A DNA stretch of 64,000 nt from JAVVHH01 sp965276815 (GTDB lineage Bacteria > Pseudomonadota > Alphaproteobacteria > Acetobacterales > Acetobacteraceae): the NCBI GenBank assembly GCA_965276815.1, contig CBDIBE010000007.1, forward strand, positions 62,001 to 126,000. The letters run 5' to 3'. The number at the start of each line of letters is the position of its first letter. Within the stretch, counting starts at the first letter, position 1. This document shows, in pieces, positions 16,678 through 24,282 of this stretch. The notes under the pieces were generated by a model. The model ran no database searches, was not told where the DNA came from, and was given only the letters and a program-made list of their open reading frames with translations. Made by a program: the position numbers and the translations under genes.

Positions 16678-17038
16678 AGGCCACCGCTTCTACGAGACCG
16701 TCCACTTTGCGGATTGCCTCGGCCGGAATGCCCGCGAGGGCGGCGTTTGGAGAACGCATCCAGCCCTGCATGGGCTCTGGTTCGCCACCGACCATCGCAT
16801 CGAGGCTGCGGAACAGGCGGACGAGGAGGAGCGCGAGTTCATAGGCCTTGCTCGACGGATCCAAGCTGTATGACCCGGAGGCCAATCGGGAGATGGTCGC
16901 CTCCGACAGTCCCAGGATTTCTGCCAGCGCCGCGTTGTTCAATCCGAGCAAGCGGGCCGCGCGGATCACGGCCTTACTGACCACCCCTGCCGCGGATTGG
17001 GGCTGCGTAGCGGCGGCAAGCGAAGCGCGTGATACCAT
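16649..17038 (-). CDS. Xre/MbcA/ParS-type antitoxin (DUF2384)
   Basis: A 129-aa antitoxin of the Xre-RES systems. The N-terminal helix-turn-helix is visible as NNAALAEILGLSEATISRLASG, and the C-terminal toxin-binding domain includes the ALLLVRLFRSLDAMVG helix and MRSPNAALAG. It should neutralise the RES toxin encoded directly downstream and repress their shared promoter. The ATG at 17038 is chosen because AGGAG lies 6 nt upstream; longer in-frame starts would run into the promoter elements. Confidence 0.87.
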   Translation of the reverse strand: MVSRASLAAATQPQSAAGVVSKAVIRAARLLGLNNAALAEILGLSEATISRLASGSYSLDPSSKAYELALLLVRLFRSLDAMVGGEPEPMQGWMRSPNAALAGIPAEAIRKVDGLVEAVAYVDSTRARL

Positions 17039-17055
17039 GTTGTCTCCTGAAAGAC

Positions 17056-17084
17056 TGAATAGCATATCTTTCATAGGAAAGCAA
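17056..17084 (-). promoter_or_regulatory. Predicted promoter and operator of the Xre-RES operon
   Basis: On the minus strand, TTGCTT (17079-17084) and TATTCA (17056-17061) are separated by 17 bp. An inverted repeat, CTTTC-ATAG-GAAAG (17068-17081), lies in the spacer and touches the -35 box. This is the expected place for antitoxin autoregulation. It sits within the 61 bp left between the transposon end and the antitoxin start. Confidence 0.45.
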
Positions 17085-17099
17085 GCCAGGACTAGGCTC

Positions 17100-17117
17100 G
17101 GTAGTGTCCTAATTTGA
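17100..17117 (+). repeat. Left terminal inverted repeat of the transposon
   Basis: GGTAGTGTCCTAATTTGA. The preceding 8 bp (17092-17099, CTAGGCTC) are the target duplication. The TAG stop of the last passenger gene (17109-17111 on the complement) lies inside this repeat. Confidence 0.92.
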
Positions 17118-17471
17118 GTAACTGGTCTTTCTGACTTTGGCGCGAATTTTTTTGGCCATGATCCGGTCGCGATCGGCGGCATCCAGCGCGCCGCGGTAGT
17201 CAGATTTCACGTCGCCATCTCCTGTCACATTTCTGCGACAATGATACCGCGCGCCGTCGAATGCGTCGAAGTCCTTGAAAGTGAGTTCGATTGAATAAAA
17301 TGTTTGCTTCCTTCCGCCTTCCAGACTCCAAAATCGTCCGCATGCGTGGAGGTTACCGCTAAACTTCATCTGCACCAGATGAACAAAGGCAAGTTCGTCT
17401 AGAACTGATTCAGATTTAGCTCTTATGTGGAAATCGATGGCGTGCCGACCTTGTATGTCCTGGTAGTTCAT
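17109..17471 (-). CDS. Passenger gene 4: unknown 120-aa protein
   Basis: I do not recognise this protein. It starts MNYQDIQGRHAIDFHIRAKS and has an alpha/beta feel with aromatic strands (FWSLEGG, TFYSIELTFKDFDAFDGARY). It ends in a strongly basic tail (MAKKIRAKVRKTSYSN). There is no signal or membrane segment, so it is likely cytoplasmic. The ATG overlaps the stop of passenger gene 3 (ATGA), and its own TAG lies inside the left inverted repeat. The basic tail could bind nucleic acid, but that is only a guess. Confidence 0.65.
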   Translation of the reverse strand: MNYQDIQGRHAIDFHIRAKSESVLDELAFVHLVQMKFSGNLHACGRFWSLEGGRKQTFYSIELTFKDFDAFDGARYHCRRNVTGDGDVKSDYRGALDAADRDRIMAKKIRAKVRKTSYSN

Positions 17472-17755
17472 CTCGGCCTGTGCTCCGCCACGATCGCCGC
17501 CCGCACCGCGTCCAGCGGCGATCTGATGCCGCCAAGATGTAGCACGGCGTAGAACCGGCGCTTGTCGCTGCCCTCAATCGGCGAGGACCAGGCGTAGGCT
17601 CTGGTGGCGCTTGGGTGGCCCTCTAGGTCAAAGACATGGACCTCGCCCTCCCAGACTGTCTTGCCCTCGAAAGCCTCGTGGACTGGGTCCACCGTAACAA
17701 AAGTCGCGCGTACTGAATGCTGGCTTTCTACAACTCGCTTTAGCGTATTCATCAT
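17468..17755 (-). CDS. Passenger gene 3: conserved-looking unknown 95-aa protein
   Basis: A small protein (MMNTLKRVVESQHSVRATF, then WEGEVHVFDLEGHP, AYAWSSPIEGS, RFYAVLHLGGIRSPLDAVRAAI) predicted to be mostly beta strand with a C-terminal helix. Small proteins of this look occur in many alphaproteobacteria as uncharacterised single-domain proteins; I know of no assigned function. The start at 17755 is preferred to 17782 because it forms an ATGA overlap with the stop of passenger gene 2, as at the other junctions of this operon. Confidence 0.65.
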   Translation of the reverse strand: MMNTLKRVVESQHSVRATFVTVDPVHEAFEGKTVWEGEVHVFDLEGHPSATRAYAWSSPIEGSDKRRFYAVLHLGGIRSPLDAVRAAIVAEHRPR

Positions 17756-19170
17756 GCCGCTGGCGTCCTCACTCTTCGCCATGCGGCTAAGTTGCCCTTT
17801 TTCTCAGGGATTTTCTCAATCAACTGTCTTTTGGATAAAGCAAGAAACACTGCTTTCATAGCGTTTTCAGACGGTATTGCGCAAAGGTCGCGAGCAATCG
17901 AATTAGTGATTTCGTCGTGGGTTTGGAGATAGTTCATAACGGCGTCATGCGGAGAGGCAAGCGGCGTGTGTCTTATGTTGACCAGAACGGAGTTTTCTCG
18001 CTCTAAAATCTCCGGCTCCCGTAATTTAAGTTTTTTCATTGCTTCGAAGGCCGTGTTTAATCCTTCTCCCACGTCTTTGTTGGGAGGATTTGGAAACTTA
18101 TTGATTATACGTACAATTTTAGCATTCCTTGCCGATTGTTCCTTCAGAATATTTGCCGGTGTTACATGTCCTGGCAGTCGGCCGGGGCTTTCGACCTCAA
18201 TCCGATTGTCATAAATCCGCACTTGTATATCTGAAGCAATGCTGTAGTCGCGATGAAGCACAGCATTGGTGATTATTTCGTGAAGAGTTTCATCAGGATA
18301 CGTCACACTTTCTAGGCCTGATGCTCCTAGCGTTTTGATTTCTTCAACTAAACTCTTGGTTCTAGCCACTGCGTGTGAGATTAAATTGTATGCGCATCCC
18401 TCAATCGTAATAGGATCAAACGCTAGCGCATCCCGTTCTCCCTGCTCGTCTTTCGTCTTGTAACGGAACACTTTTACAGCGGATCGTTTAGGAAGGTTGA
18501 TCTGAGGTTCATCCGAAAATAGTAGCACCCCAGCAACGGTCGGCTTACCACTGATGACCAGTCTCTGCTTCTGCAGCCAGTCCTCTGGCTCAGAAGAAGG
18601 AACAATGTCCATGATAAACGAGTTGCATACAACGGAATTGGAAATATCAGTCGAGCTTATATCGATAATCTCATCCTCAAAGGACGTTATGCCTTTATCG
18701 AGTCTAAGCCGTCGCAAGCCATCTTCCGTTGTAACGGGTTGTTTATGAGCGTTGCGCCTCACATAGGGGCAGTTCCCACTCGCGAGTAGAATTTCCTTAA
18801 CCTTAAATACAACAAGGTGCAAAACAAGGCCGCTCTGGTCAGCGGACTTTAGGAACGTTGCTTTGTAATGATTGCCGAGGGGCGACATTGCTTCGATCGC
18901 TTGGATGTGCCCATTTGCTGCTTCCATGTCCTGGAAGCCTTGCCACAGCCTTTGCTTTCCAGAGGCAGACGACTCTTCTGCAATCCCGACGAATATTTCG
19001 CCACCAGCAGTGTTAGCAAATGCAGAGACTGTTTCTGTCAGTTTGGCTGGCCGGATGTCGACGGATTTCAGGTCGAGGTAATGACCCTCCTCAAGCTCCA
19101 GCAATCTCTTGACCTCCGACGCGCTAATCGTCCTTTGCTGAAAAGGACCTATATCGAAAGCCAAGCTCAT
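17752..19170 (-). CDS. Passenger gene 2: Schlafen AlbA_2 / ATP-binding (COG2865-like) protein
   Basis: A 472-aa protein. Residues about 12-130 form an AlbA_2 (Schlafen) domain: YLDLKSVDI, LTETVSAFANTAGGEIFVGI. Residues about 290-400 match the HATPase_c_4/COG2865 region: LHEIITNAVLHRDYS, RIYDNRIEVESPGRLPGH, GEGLNTAFEAMKKL. A winged-helix-like C-terminus follows. Relatives are annotated as ATP-dependent regulators or helicase-like proteins, and some sit in defence islands. The ATG at 19170 overlaps the stop of passenger gene 1 (ATGA). AT-rich composition and mobile location point to horizontal transfer. Confidence 0.8.
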   Translation of the reverse strand: MSLAFDIGPFQQRTISASEVKRLLELEEGHYLDLKSVDIRPAKLTETVSAFANTAGGEIFVGIAEESSASGKQRLWQGFQDMEAANGHIQAIEAMSPLGNHYKATFLKSADQSGLVLHLVVFKVKEILLASGNCPYVRRNAHKQPVTTEDGLRRLRLDKGITSFEDEIIDISSTDISNSVVCNSFIMDIVPSSEPEDWLQKQRLVISGKPTVAGVLLFSDEPQINLPKRSAVKVFRYKTKDEQGERDALAFDPITIEGCAYNLISHAVARTKSLVEEIKTLGASGLESVTYPDETLHEIITNAVLHRDYSIASDIQVRIYDNRIEVESPGRLPGHVTPANILKEQSARNAKIVRIINKFPNPPNKDVGEGLNTAFEAMKKLKLREPEILERENSVLVNIRHTPLASPHDAVMNYLQTHDEITNSIARDLCAIPSENAMKAVFLALSKRQLIEKIPEKKGNLAAWRRVRTPAA

Positions 19171-19352
19171 CTTAACGTTTTTTGCGGAAGGAAAGCGACT
19201 GAACGTGAAGCGGCCTCTAATTCTCGAATTGCGACATAGCGAAGCCTCTCGCGCATCCACGACGAGAGAGAGATTCCGGCTAACTCCGCCGCCTCGCGAA
19301 ACGCCACTTTCTCAGCTGCCTGAACCCTGAACTCAATGGCTTCTGTTTTCAT
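19167..19352 (-). CDS. Passenger gene 1: small ribbon-helix-helix-like protein
   Basis: A 61-aa protein, MKTEAIEFRVQAAEKVAFREAAELAG followed by SLSSWMRERLRYVA. A short beta strand (EAIEFRV) followed by two helices with SxSxWMRERL is the layout of Arc/CopG/DUF1778 or MobC-like ribbon-helix-helix proteins. It probably binds DNA as a dimer and may repress its own operon. The ATG at 19352 has GGAGAC at the right distance, and its stop overlaps the AlbA_2 gene start. It is the first gene of the passenger operon. Confidence 0.7.
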   Translation of the reverse strand: MKTEAIEFRVQAAEKVAFREAAELAGISLSSWMRERLRYVAIRELEAASRSVAFLPQKTLR

Positions 19353-19367
19353 CGGTGTCTCCTGCAT

Positions 19368-19398
19368 AATGTAAGGACAAATAAGGGACGCATGTCAA
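19368..19398 (-). promoter_or_regulatory. Predicted promoter of the passenger operon
   Basis: On the minus strand a perfect -35 TTGACA (19393-19398) is followed 19 bp later by TACATT (19368-19373), or 18 bp later by TTACAT. The start codon at 19352 lies a short distance downstream. This region also lies between the divergent transposase and passenger genes. Confidence 0.4.
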
Positions 19399-19412
19399 CG
19401 CACCCATTGACT

Positions 19413-19433
19413 TGTCCCCACAAACACGGGACA
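19413..19433. promoter_or_regulatory. Inverted repeat in the divergent control region
   Basis: TGTCCC (19413-19418) and GGGACA (19428-19433) form 6-bp arms around a 9-bp spacer, upstream of the transposase start and behind the passenger -35 box. It is a candidate binding site for the ribbon-helix-helix protein or the transposase. The arms resemble part of the terminal repeat (GTGTCC). Confidence 0.3.
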
Positions 19434-19460
19434 CTTCGCTGATCGAACCGGTGAACCTCT

Positions 19461-20285
19461 ATGAACCGCCTCTCTCTCGCCCGCCGCACCCAGATCATCA
19501 GCTGCTTGGTCGAGGGCAACTCCATCCGGTCTACTGAGCGCATGACCGACACGCACCGAGATACCGTCATGCGTCTGATGGTCGAGGTCGGGGAGGGCTG
19601 CGCCAAGCTGATGGACGAGACAATGCGTGACCTGTCATGTCGCCGCATCCAGGTCGATGAAATCTGGGCCTATGTTCAAAAGAAGCAGCGCCAGCTTACC
19701 CCGACTGACGACCGCAGCCGCGTAGGCGATCAGTGGACCTTTGTGGCCCTCGATCCCGAGACGAAGCTCATCCCCGCATGGCGGGTCGGCAAGCGCGATC
19801 TACCGAACGCTACGGCGTTCCTGACCGATCTATCCGAGCGGCTAACCAATCGTGTCCAGCTTTCATCGGATGCCCTCAAGGCATACGTGGAAGCCACGGA
19901 ACAGGCATTCGGGGTGGATGTTGACTACGGGCAGGCGGTAAAATTTTACGATGCCACGCCAGCCGGACCCGGCCGATACAGCCCGCCCGCCGTAACCTAT
20001 TCGGAGCGCACCCCGATTGTGGGATGCCCAGACTTTGCTCACATCTCGACCAGCATGGTTGAGCGGCAGAACCTCACCATGCGGATGAGCATGCGGCGCT
20101 TTACCCGGCTCACGAACGCGTTCAGCAAGAAGGTCGAAAACCTTAGGGCCGCCGTGAACCTGCATTTCGCACACTACAACATGGTGCGGGTTCACACCTC
20201 GCTTCGCTGCACCCCGGCGATGGAAGCTGGCGTGAGCCGTCACGTGTGGAGCTTGACCGAACTCGTTGCGTCCACATCAAATTAG
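19461..20285 (+). CDS. IS1-like DDE transposase
   Basis: A 274-aa transposase. The N-terminal helix-turn-helix reads RRTQIISCLVEGNSIRSTERM. Candidate catalytic acids are in VDEIWAYV, SSDALKAY and SMVERQNLTMRM, matching the DDE layout of the long single-frame IS1 relatives of alphaproteobacteria. The C-terminal part (NLHFAHYNMVRVHTSLRCTPAMEAG) is typical. It starts from ATG at 19461, and its TAG stop (20283-20285) lies inside the right inverted repeat. It is divergent from the passenger operon with 108 bp between start codons. Confidence 0.87.
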   Translation: MNRLSLARRTQIISCLVEGNSIRSTERMTDTHRDTVMRLMVEVGEGCAKLMDETMRDLSCRRIQVDEIWAYVQKKQRQLTPTDDRSRVGDQWTFVALDPETKLIPAWRVGKRDLPNATAFLTDLSERLTNRVQLSSDALKAYVEATEQAFGVDVDYGQAVKFYDATPAGPGRYSPPAVTYSERTPIVGCPDFAHISTSMVERQNLTMRMSMRRFTRLTNAFSKKVENLRAAVNLHFAHYNMVRVHTSLRCTPAMEAGVSRHVWSLTELVASTSN

Positions 20286-20294
20286 GACACTACC
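20277..20294 (-). repeat. Right terminal inverted repeat of the transposon
   Basis: TCAAATTAGGACACTACC, the exact complement of the left repeat, followed by the target duplication CTAGGCTC (20295-20302). It contains the TAG stop of the transposase. Confidence 0.92.
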
Positions 20295-20403
20295 CTAGGC
20301 TCATGGCGTTAGGTTGTTTGTTAAACACGCTGGAAGGGTTCTTATCGCGTGTTGCTCCGACGTTCGCACCCCGCATTGCTTCGGCGCCGAGCCAACGGGA
20401 GCG

Positions 20404-20508
20404 ATGAACAGCTACGATTACGTTATCCTCGGCGGCGGATCCGCTGGTTGCGGTTGGTTCCTTGCCGGCAAGAGCTGGTCCATGACATCGCCGGGGATAT
20501 GGCGCTAA
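20404..20508 (+). pseudogene. N-terminal stub of a GMC-type FAD oxidoreductase
   Basis: The frame begins MNSYDYVILGGGSAGC, the FAD-binding start of GMC/choline dehydrogenase-type enzymes (over 500 aa in full). After the SAGC it turns into unrelated sequence and stops at 35 codons. Only the stub remains, so an almost complete deletion is likely. The remaining sequence between 20303 and 20543 holds nothing else I recognise. Confidence 0.6.
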
Positions 20509-20543
20509 AGAATAAGCGCTGAGCAACGGGCGGGAACGAAACG

Positions 20544-21632
20544 ATGAAAATAGTCCATGTCGAGGCGCGTCTCGTGCATGTGCCGGTCGAGGATCCGCTT
20601 GCCCACTCCTTCGAGCCGCCCGGCACCACCCGTCCGACGGTCACGCTGTTGCTGAAGACGGATGCGGGGATTGAGGGGGTCGGTTACGCCTTCCTCGCCG
20701 CGGGACTGAGCCGGTCACTGCGTCAAGCTGTCGAGGACCTCGCCAGCCTGCTGATCGGCGAGGATCCGCTGGCGCGCGGGCCGGCGCTGCGGCGATTGCG
20801 CACCGCTGCCGCCGGGTCAGGCCCGGCGGGATTGTTTACGCTGGCGACGGCGGCGATCGACTTTGCCTTGTGGGATATCGCCGGCAAGGCCACCGACCAG
20901 CCGCTTTGGCGCATGCTGGGCGGCAGCGGCGCGCCGGTCGCGACCTATGCGAGCGGCGGGATGATGCGCGAGCTGGATGACGATGCAGCGCAGCGTGCGG
21001 CGTCGCATCTGGTCGAGGCGGGGTTTCGCGCGATGAAGATGCAGTTGGCACTTCCTGGCGAGGGCGGTCTCTCGGCCGAGCTGCGCCGTGCCCGGCTCGT
21101 GCGCGAGGCGATCGGCGAAGATGTGGCGCTGATGTGCGACATGAACGCCCGCTGGCGGCCCGATGAAGCCATGCGGATCGGCAGCAGGCTCGAGGAGATC
21201 GGCTTCACGTGGCTGGAGGACATCGCGCCCAGCGAAGACCTCACCAGCCTGGCCCGTATCGCGGACGCGCTGGCGACCCCGCTGGCCTGCGGCGAATACC
21301 TCTACGGGCTTGAGGCGTTCCGGGCGATGCTGGTCGCCGGGGCGACCGATATCGTGATGATCGATCCGTTCCGCGCCGGCGGGATCACCCAATGGCTGAA
21401 AATTGCGGCGCTTGCGGAGGGCTTCGGCCTGCCCGTCGTCAGCCATCTCGCGCCCGAGATCCAGGTGCACCTGGTGGGCACGATCCCCAATGGGATGACG
21501 GTGGAGTACATGCCTTGGAGCATGCGGTTGTTCCAGGAAGTGCCCTGGCCGAAGGACGGCCTTCTGACCCCGCCGCGCACGCCTGGTCTGGGACTTAGCT
21601 TCGACCAGGACGCGCTGGCGCGGTTTGCGTAA
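20544..21632 (+). CDS. Mandelate racemase/muconate lactonizing enzyme family protein
   Basis: A 362-aa enolase-superfamily enzyme with an N-terminal capping domain and a C-terminal barrel. Likely catalytic residues are Lys165 (AMKMQ), metal ligands Asp199 (MCDMN), Glu225 (LEDI) and Glu251 (CGEY), and His301 (VSHLAPEIQ). The Lys-His pair suits acid/base chemistry on a carboxylate, as in sugar-acid dehydratases or racemases; the substrate is unknown. The GMC stub just upstream hints at a former sugar or polyol catabolic cluster. The ATG at 20544 follows a GGGCGGGAAC purine stretch. Confidence 0.87.
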   Translation: MKIVHVEARLVHVPVEDPLAHSFEPPGTTRPTVTLLLKTDAGIEGVGYAFLAAGLSRSLRQAVEDLASLLIGEDPLARGPALRRLRTAAAGSGPAGLFTLATAAIDFALWDIAGKATDQPLWRMLGGSGAPVATYASGGMMRELDDDAAQRAASHLVEAGFRAMKMQLALPGEGGLSAELRRARLVREAIGEDVALMCDMNARWRPDEAMRIGSRLEEIGFTWLEDIAPSEDLTSLARIADALATPLACGEYLYGLEAFRAMLVAGATDIVMIDPFRAGGITQWLKIAALAEGFGLPVVSHLAPEIQVHLVGTIPNGMTVEYMPWSMRLFQEVPWPKDGLLTPPRTPGLGLSFDQDALARFA

Positions 21633-21788
21633 CGACTACAGGCCGTCGATGAGCCGGGGGGACGGTTGAACCGCCCCACGCTCGATTGGCTTGACCAGCT
21701 CGTTCACCCGGGCATGCAGGCTGGCATCGCTCTGATTTAACTGTGCGAGTTGTCCAGGTTCGTTGGGTGGGATAGAACTGTTGCCACG

Positions 21789-22349
21789 ATGACTAAATTT
21801 CGTCTCGTGCCAGCACTGTCGCGGATCTCGTGTGGCGTGCTGATTACGATGGCCTGCCTCACCGGAATCATTGCGGCCGAGATCTCCCACGGGGCTGGGG
21901 CGGAAATCGCATCCGGCTCAGTCGCCAGGCCGGCGGCGCTTGCAGCGCCCGAGTCCGGAAGGCGCGTTGGTTCGCTGCAGCCGGACCCGGCGGCCTCGGA
22001 TAAATTGGTTTCGACTATTTTATCTAGGCCGCTGTTTTCCGCAGCCCGGCGCCCGGCCGCCCCAGCTCCGGCTCAAGCTCGGGGTGCTGGTGCGACCGCC
22101 GATCCCGTGAAGCTGGTTGGCACGATCGTATCAGGTCGATTCCGGGTCGCGTTTCTGGAAATCGCCGACAAACGCGTCACGCGGGTCCTGGGCGATAGCG
22201 TGGGAAACACCAGGATCGTCGCAATCGATCCCACGCGGATTCGGGTAAGGGCGGATGATGGGCAGTCGAAAGACTTGTTGCTGACGCAAGGTACTAGGAT
22301 CGAGCCAATGCTGCAGCGGTCGGTTCGGCCGTTTCATATGGAGGAATGA
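21789..22349 (+). CDS. Type II secretion GspC/PulC-like inner-membrane protein (orphan)
   Basis: A 186-aa protein with an N-terminal membrane anchor (about residues 8-30) and a Pro/Ala-rich linker (STILSRPLFSAARRPAAPAPA). A small beta domain follows: VKLVGTIVSGRFRVAFLEI, then RVLGDSVGNTRIVAIDPTRIRV. This matches the homology region of GspC/PulC or GspN-like proteins, which link the inner-membrane platform to the secretin. No other gsp genes are nearby. Its 3' end overlaps the convergent P-type ATPase gene by 56 bp. The 156 bp upstream hold no recognised gene. Confidence 0.65.
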   Translation: MTKFRLVPALSRISCGVLITMACLTGIIAAEISHGAGAEIASGSVARPAALAAPESGRRVGSLQPDPAASDKLVSTILSRPLFSAARRPAAPAPAQARGAGATADPVKLVGTIVSGRFRVAFLEIADKRVTRVLGDSVGNTRIVAIDPTRIRVRADDGQSKDLLLTQGTRIEPMLQRSVRPFHMEE

Positions 22350-24282
22350 CGGATCGGCGCGGCGTCGGGCCGCCGGTTTCGTCGAAGTAGAGCAGACGTC
22401 CCGCGTTGGCCATGCCGGCGAAGGTGCTGAGGTTGTGGAACACTGCGGCCACGAGCGCCCCCTGGGCGCCGAGCAGGCCGCCCGCGGCAAAGATGATGAG
22501 TAGCACCGTCCAAGCGAGCCCCATCGCGATGTTCACATGGATGGTCCGCCGGCAGCGGCGGCTCAACCGCACACAGGTGCCCAAACGCCGCAGATCACTG
22601 GTCATCAACACGAGATCGGCGGAAGCCAACGCGACATCGGTGCCGCGCGCGCCCATTGCGATCCCGACGGCCCCCGCCTTCAGCGCGAGCGAGTCATTGA
22701 TCCCGTCGCCGACCACCATCGGACGGAACCCGGCGGCGATCTCGTCCAGCACGCGATCCATCTTTTGCTGCGGCAGTGCCTCGGCGCGGACGTCGGCGAT
22801 CCCGAGCTGCGCAGCGACGTTCTGGGCAACGCGCGCCCGGTCTCCGGTCAAGAGGACCTGCCGCCCAAGGCCAAGGTCGCGCAAATCCCGGGTCGCCGCC
22901 TCGGCTTCCGGACGGGTCTGGTCGGCGAGCAGCAGCCAGCCGAGGAATTTGCTGCCGCGACTGACCCCGGCAATCGGCCCGTCATGCTCCGGTGGCGTAA
23001 CGGCCGCGGCGGTAAACAACTCCGGCCGGCCGAGGGCGATTCGTTCGCCTTGCGATTGCGCGGTCACGCCGAAGCCGCGCTCTTCGCGGACCTCGGCGAT
23101 GGCCGGCCGGTCTTCCGGCGGACGCAGGCGCGCGATCGCCCGGCTGACGGGATGGCTGCTCGCCGCACCCAGCGCAGCGGCGGTCGCGACGAGGTCGTCT
23201 GCCTCGACGCCCGCGGCCGGAAGCATGCCGCAGACCTCCAGCTCACCGACGGTCAGAGTGCCCGTCTTGTCGAAGATCACGGAACTGACTTCGGCGAGCT
23301 GCTCGAGGAAGGCGGACCCCTTGATCAGGATTCCGTGGCGCGCGGCGACCACGATGGCGGCGACGGCGGTCGCGGGCGCGGCGAGGATCAGCGCGCAAGG
23401 GCAGGAGGATACGAGCACGGCCAGCATGGCGGCCGGGTTGCCGGAGACGAACCAGACGCCTGCGGCGATCAGCAGGATCATCGTGAGATAGCGCCCGGCA
23501 TATTGTTCGAGGACGCGGGTGATCGGCGGTTTCGACTGCTCGGCGGTGCGCATCAGGCCGATGATGCTGCCGAGTGTCGTGTCGGCACCGGTCCGGGTGA
23601 CTGAAACGACCAGGTGGCCGTCGATATTGATGGCGCCGGCGAGGACGGGGTCGCCCTCGGCGATGTCGAGCGGCACCGATTCACCCGTGAGCGATGCGAG
23701 GTCCAGGCTCGACGTGCCGCTGATCACCGTCCCGTCGGCCGGCACTGCATCGCCGGCCCGCAGTTCCAGCCGGTCGCCGACGACGATGGACTTGGTCGGG
23801 ACCTCCTCGACGGTGCCGTCGGCGCGGATGCGCCGCGAATTCGTCTCGACCAGCCGGCCCAGGGCATGGATAGCCTCGCGCGAGCCAAGCAGGCTTCGCT
23901 CCTCCAAGATGTGGCCGATGTTCATCACGATCGGCAGGATGGCGGCGGTGAGCATGTCGCCCATCGCCCATGCGGCGACCAGGGCGATCGCCACGAGTTG
24001 ATCGGTGATCCCGTGCAGGCTCGGCTCGCGCACGCTTTTGACCGCGGCGGCGAGAACGGTGATGGCGACGAGCACGGCGGCAGCGGTGGCGGCGATATCG
24101 GCCGCCGCTTGGCGGTCGGGGAAAACCGCTCGCCATGCCACCGCGATCAGCAGCAACGCCAGCGCCACCATGGAGACGCCGATCCTGGCGCCAAGCGACC
24201 AGCGTTCGGCGGCCCGCAGCGCGGTGAAGCCGGCTTCTCCGGCATCAGAACCCGTCCAGCCGATTGCGGTGGTGCTGCTCAT
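22294..24282 (-). CDS. Heavy-metal (P1B-type) translocating ATPase without N-terminal metal-binding domain
   Basis: A 662-aa P-type ATPase. Landmarks are TGES (199-202, actuator), the membrane CPC motif (SSCPCALILAAP, Cys294-Cys296), the phosphorylated DKTGTLT (Asp338), SSHPVS (His377, nucleotide binding) and GDGINDS. CPC plus the HP pair place it in the metal-transporting P1B class. There is no HMA or His-rich N-terminus, and the last membrane helices lack the Lys/Asp pair familiar from ZntA, so the metal is uncertain. It is the last gene of an operon with three SPFH proteins and overlaps the preceding one by 4 bp. Confidence 0.87.
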   Translation of the reverse strand: MSSTTAIGWTGSDAGEAGFTALRAAERWSLGARIGVSMVALALLLIAVAWRAVFPDRQAAADIAATAAAVLVAITVLAAAVKSVREPSLHGITDQLVAIALVAAWAMGDMLTAAILPIVMNIGHILEERSLLGSREAIHALGRLVETNSRRIRADGTVEEVPTKSIVVGDRLELRAGDAVPADGTVISGTSSLDLASLTGESVPLDIAEGDPVLAGAINIDGHLVVSVTRTGADTTLGSIIGLMRTAEQSKPPITRVLEQYAGRYLTMILLIAAGVWFVSGNPAAMLAVLVSSCPCALILAAPATAVAAIVVAARHGILIKGSAFLEQLAEVSSVIFDKTGTLTVGELEVCGMLPAAGVEADDLVATAAALGAASSHPVSRAIARLRPPEDRPAIAEVREERGFGVTAQSQGERIALGRPELFTAAAVTPPEHDGPIAGVSRGSKFLGWLLLADQTRPEAEAATRDLRDLGLGRQVLLTGDRARVAQNVAAQLGIADVRAEALPQQKMDRVLDEIAAGFRPMVVGDGINDSLALKAGAVGIAMGARGTDVALASADLVLMTSDLRRLGTCVRLSRRCRRTIHVNIAMGLAWTVLLIIFAAGGLLGAQGALVAAVFHNLSTFAGMANAGRLLYFDETGGPTPRRSVIPPYETAEPTAAALARS

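Larger units (their letters stand above)
17100..20294. mobile_element. 3,195-bp IS1-like transposon carrying a four-gene passenger operon
   Basis: The element is bounded by perfect 18-bp inverted repeats (GGTAGTGTCCTAATTTGA at 17100-17117 and its complement at 20277-20294). It is flanked by the 8-bp direct repeat CTAGGCTC (17092-17099 and 20295-20302), the duplicated target. The transposase takes up about a quarter; the rest is a minus-strand operon of four genes that are visibly more AT-rich than the surroundings. Intact ends and duplication mark one recent insertion, into DNA just upstream of the Xre-RES operon. An 8-bp duplication fits IS1 and IS1595 families; the transposase looks IS1-like. 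Confidence 0.9.
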
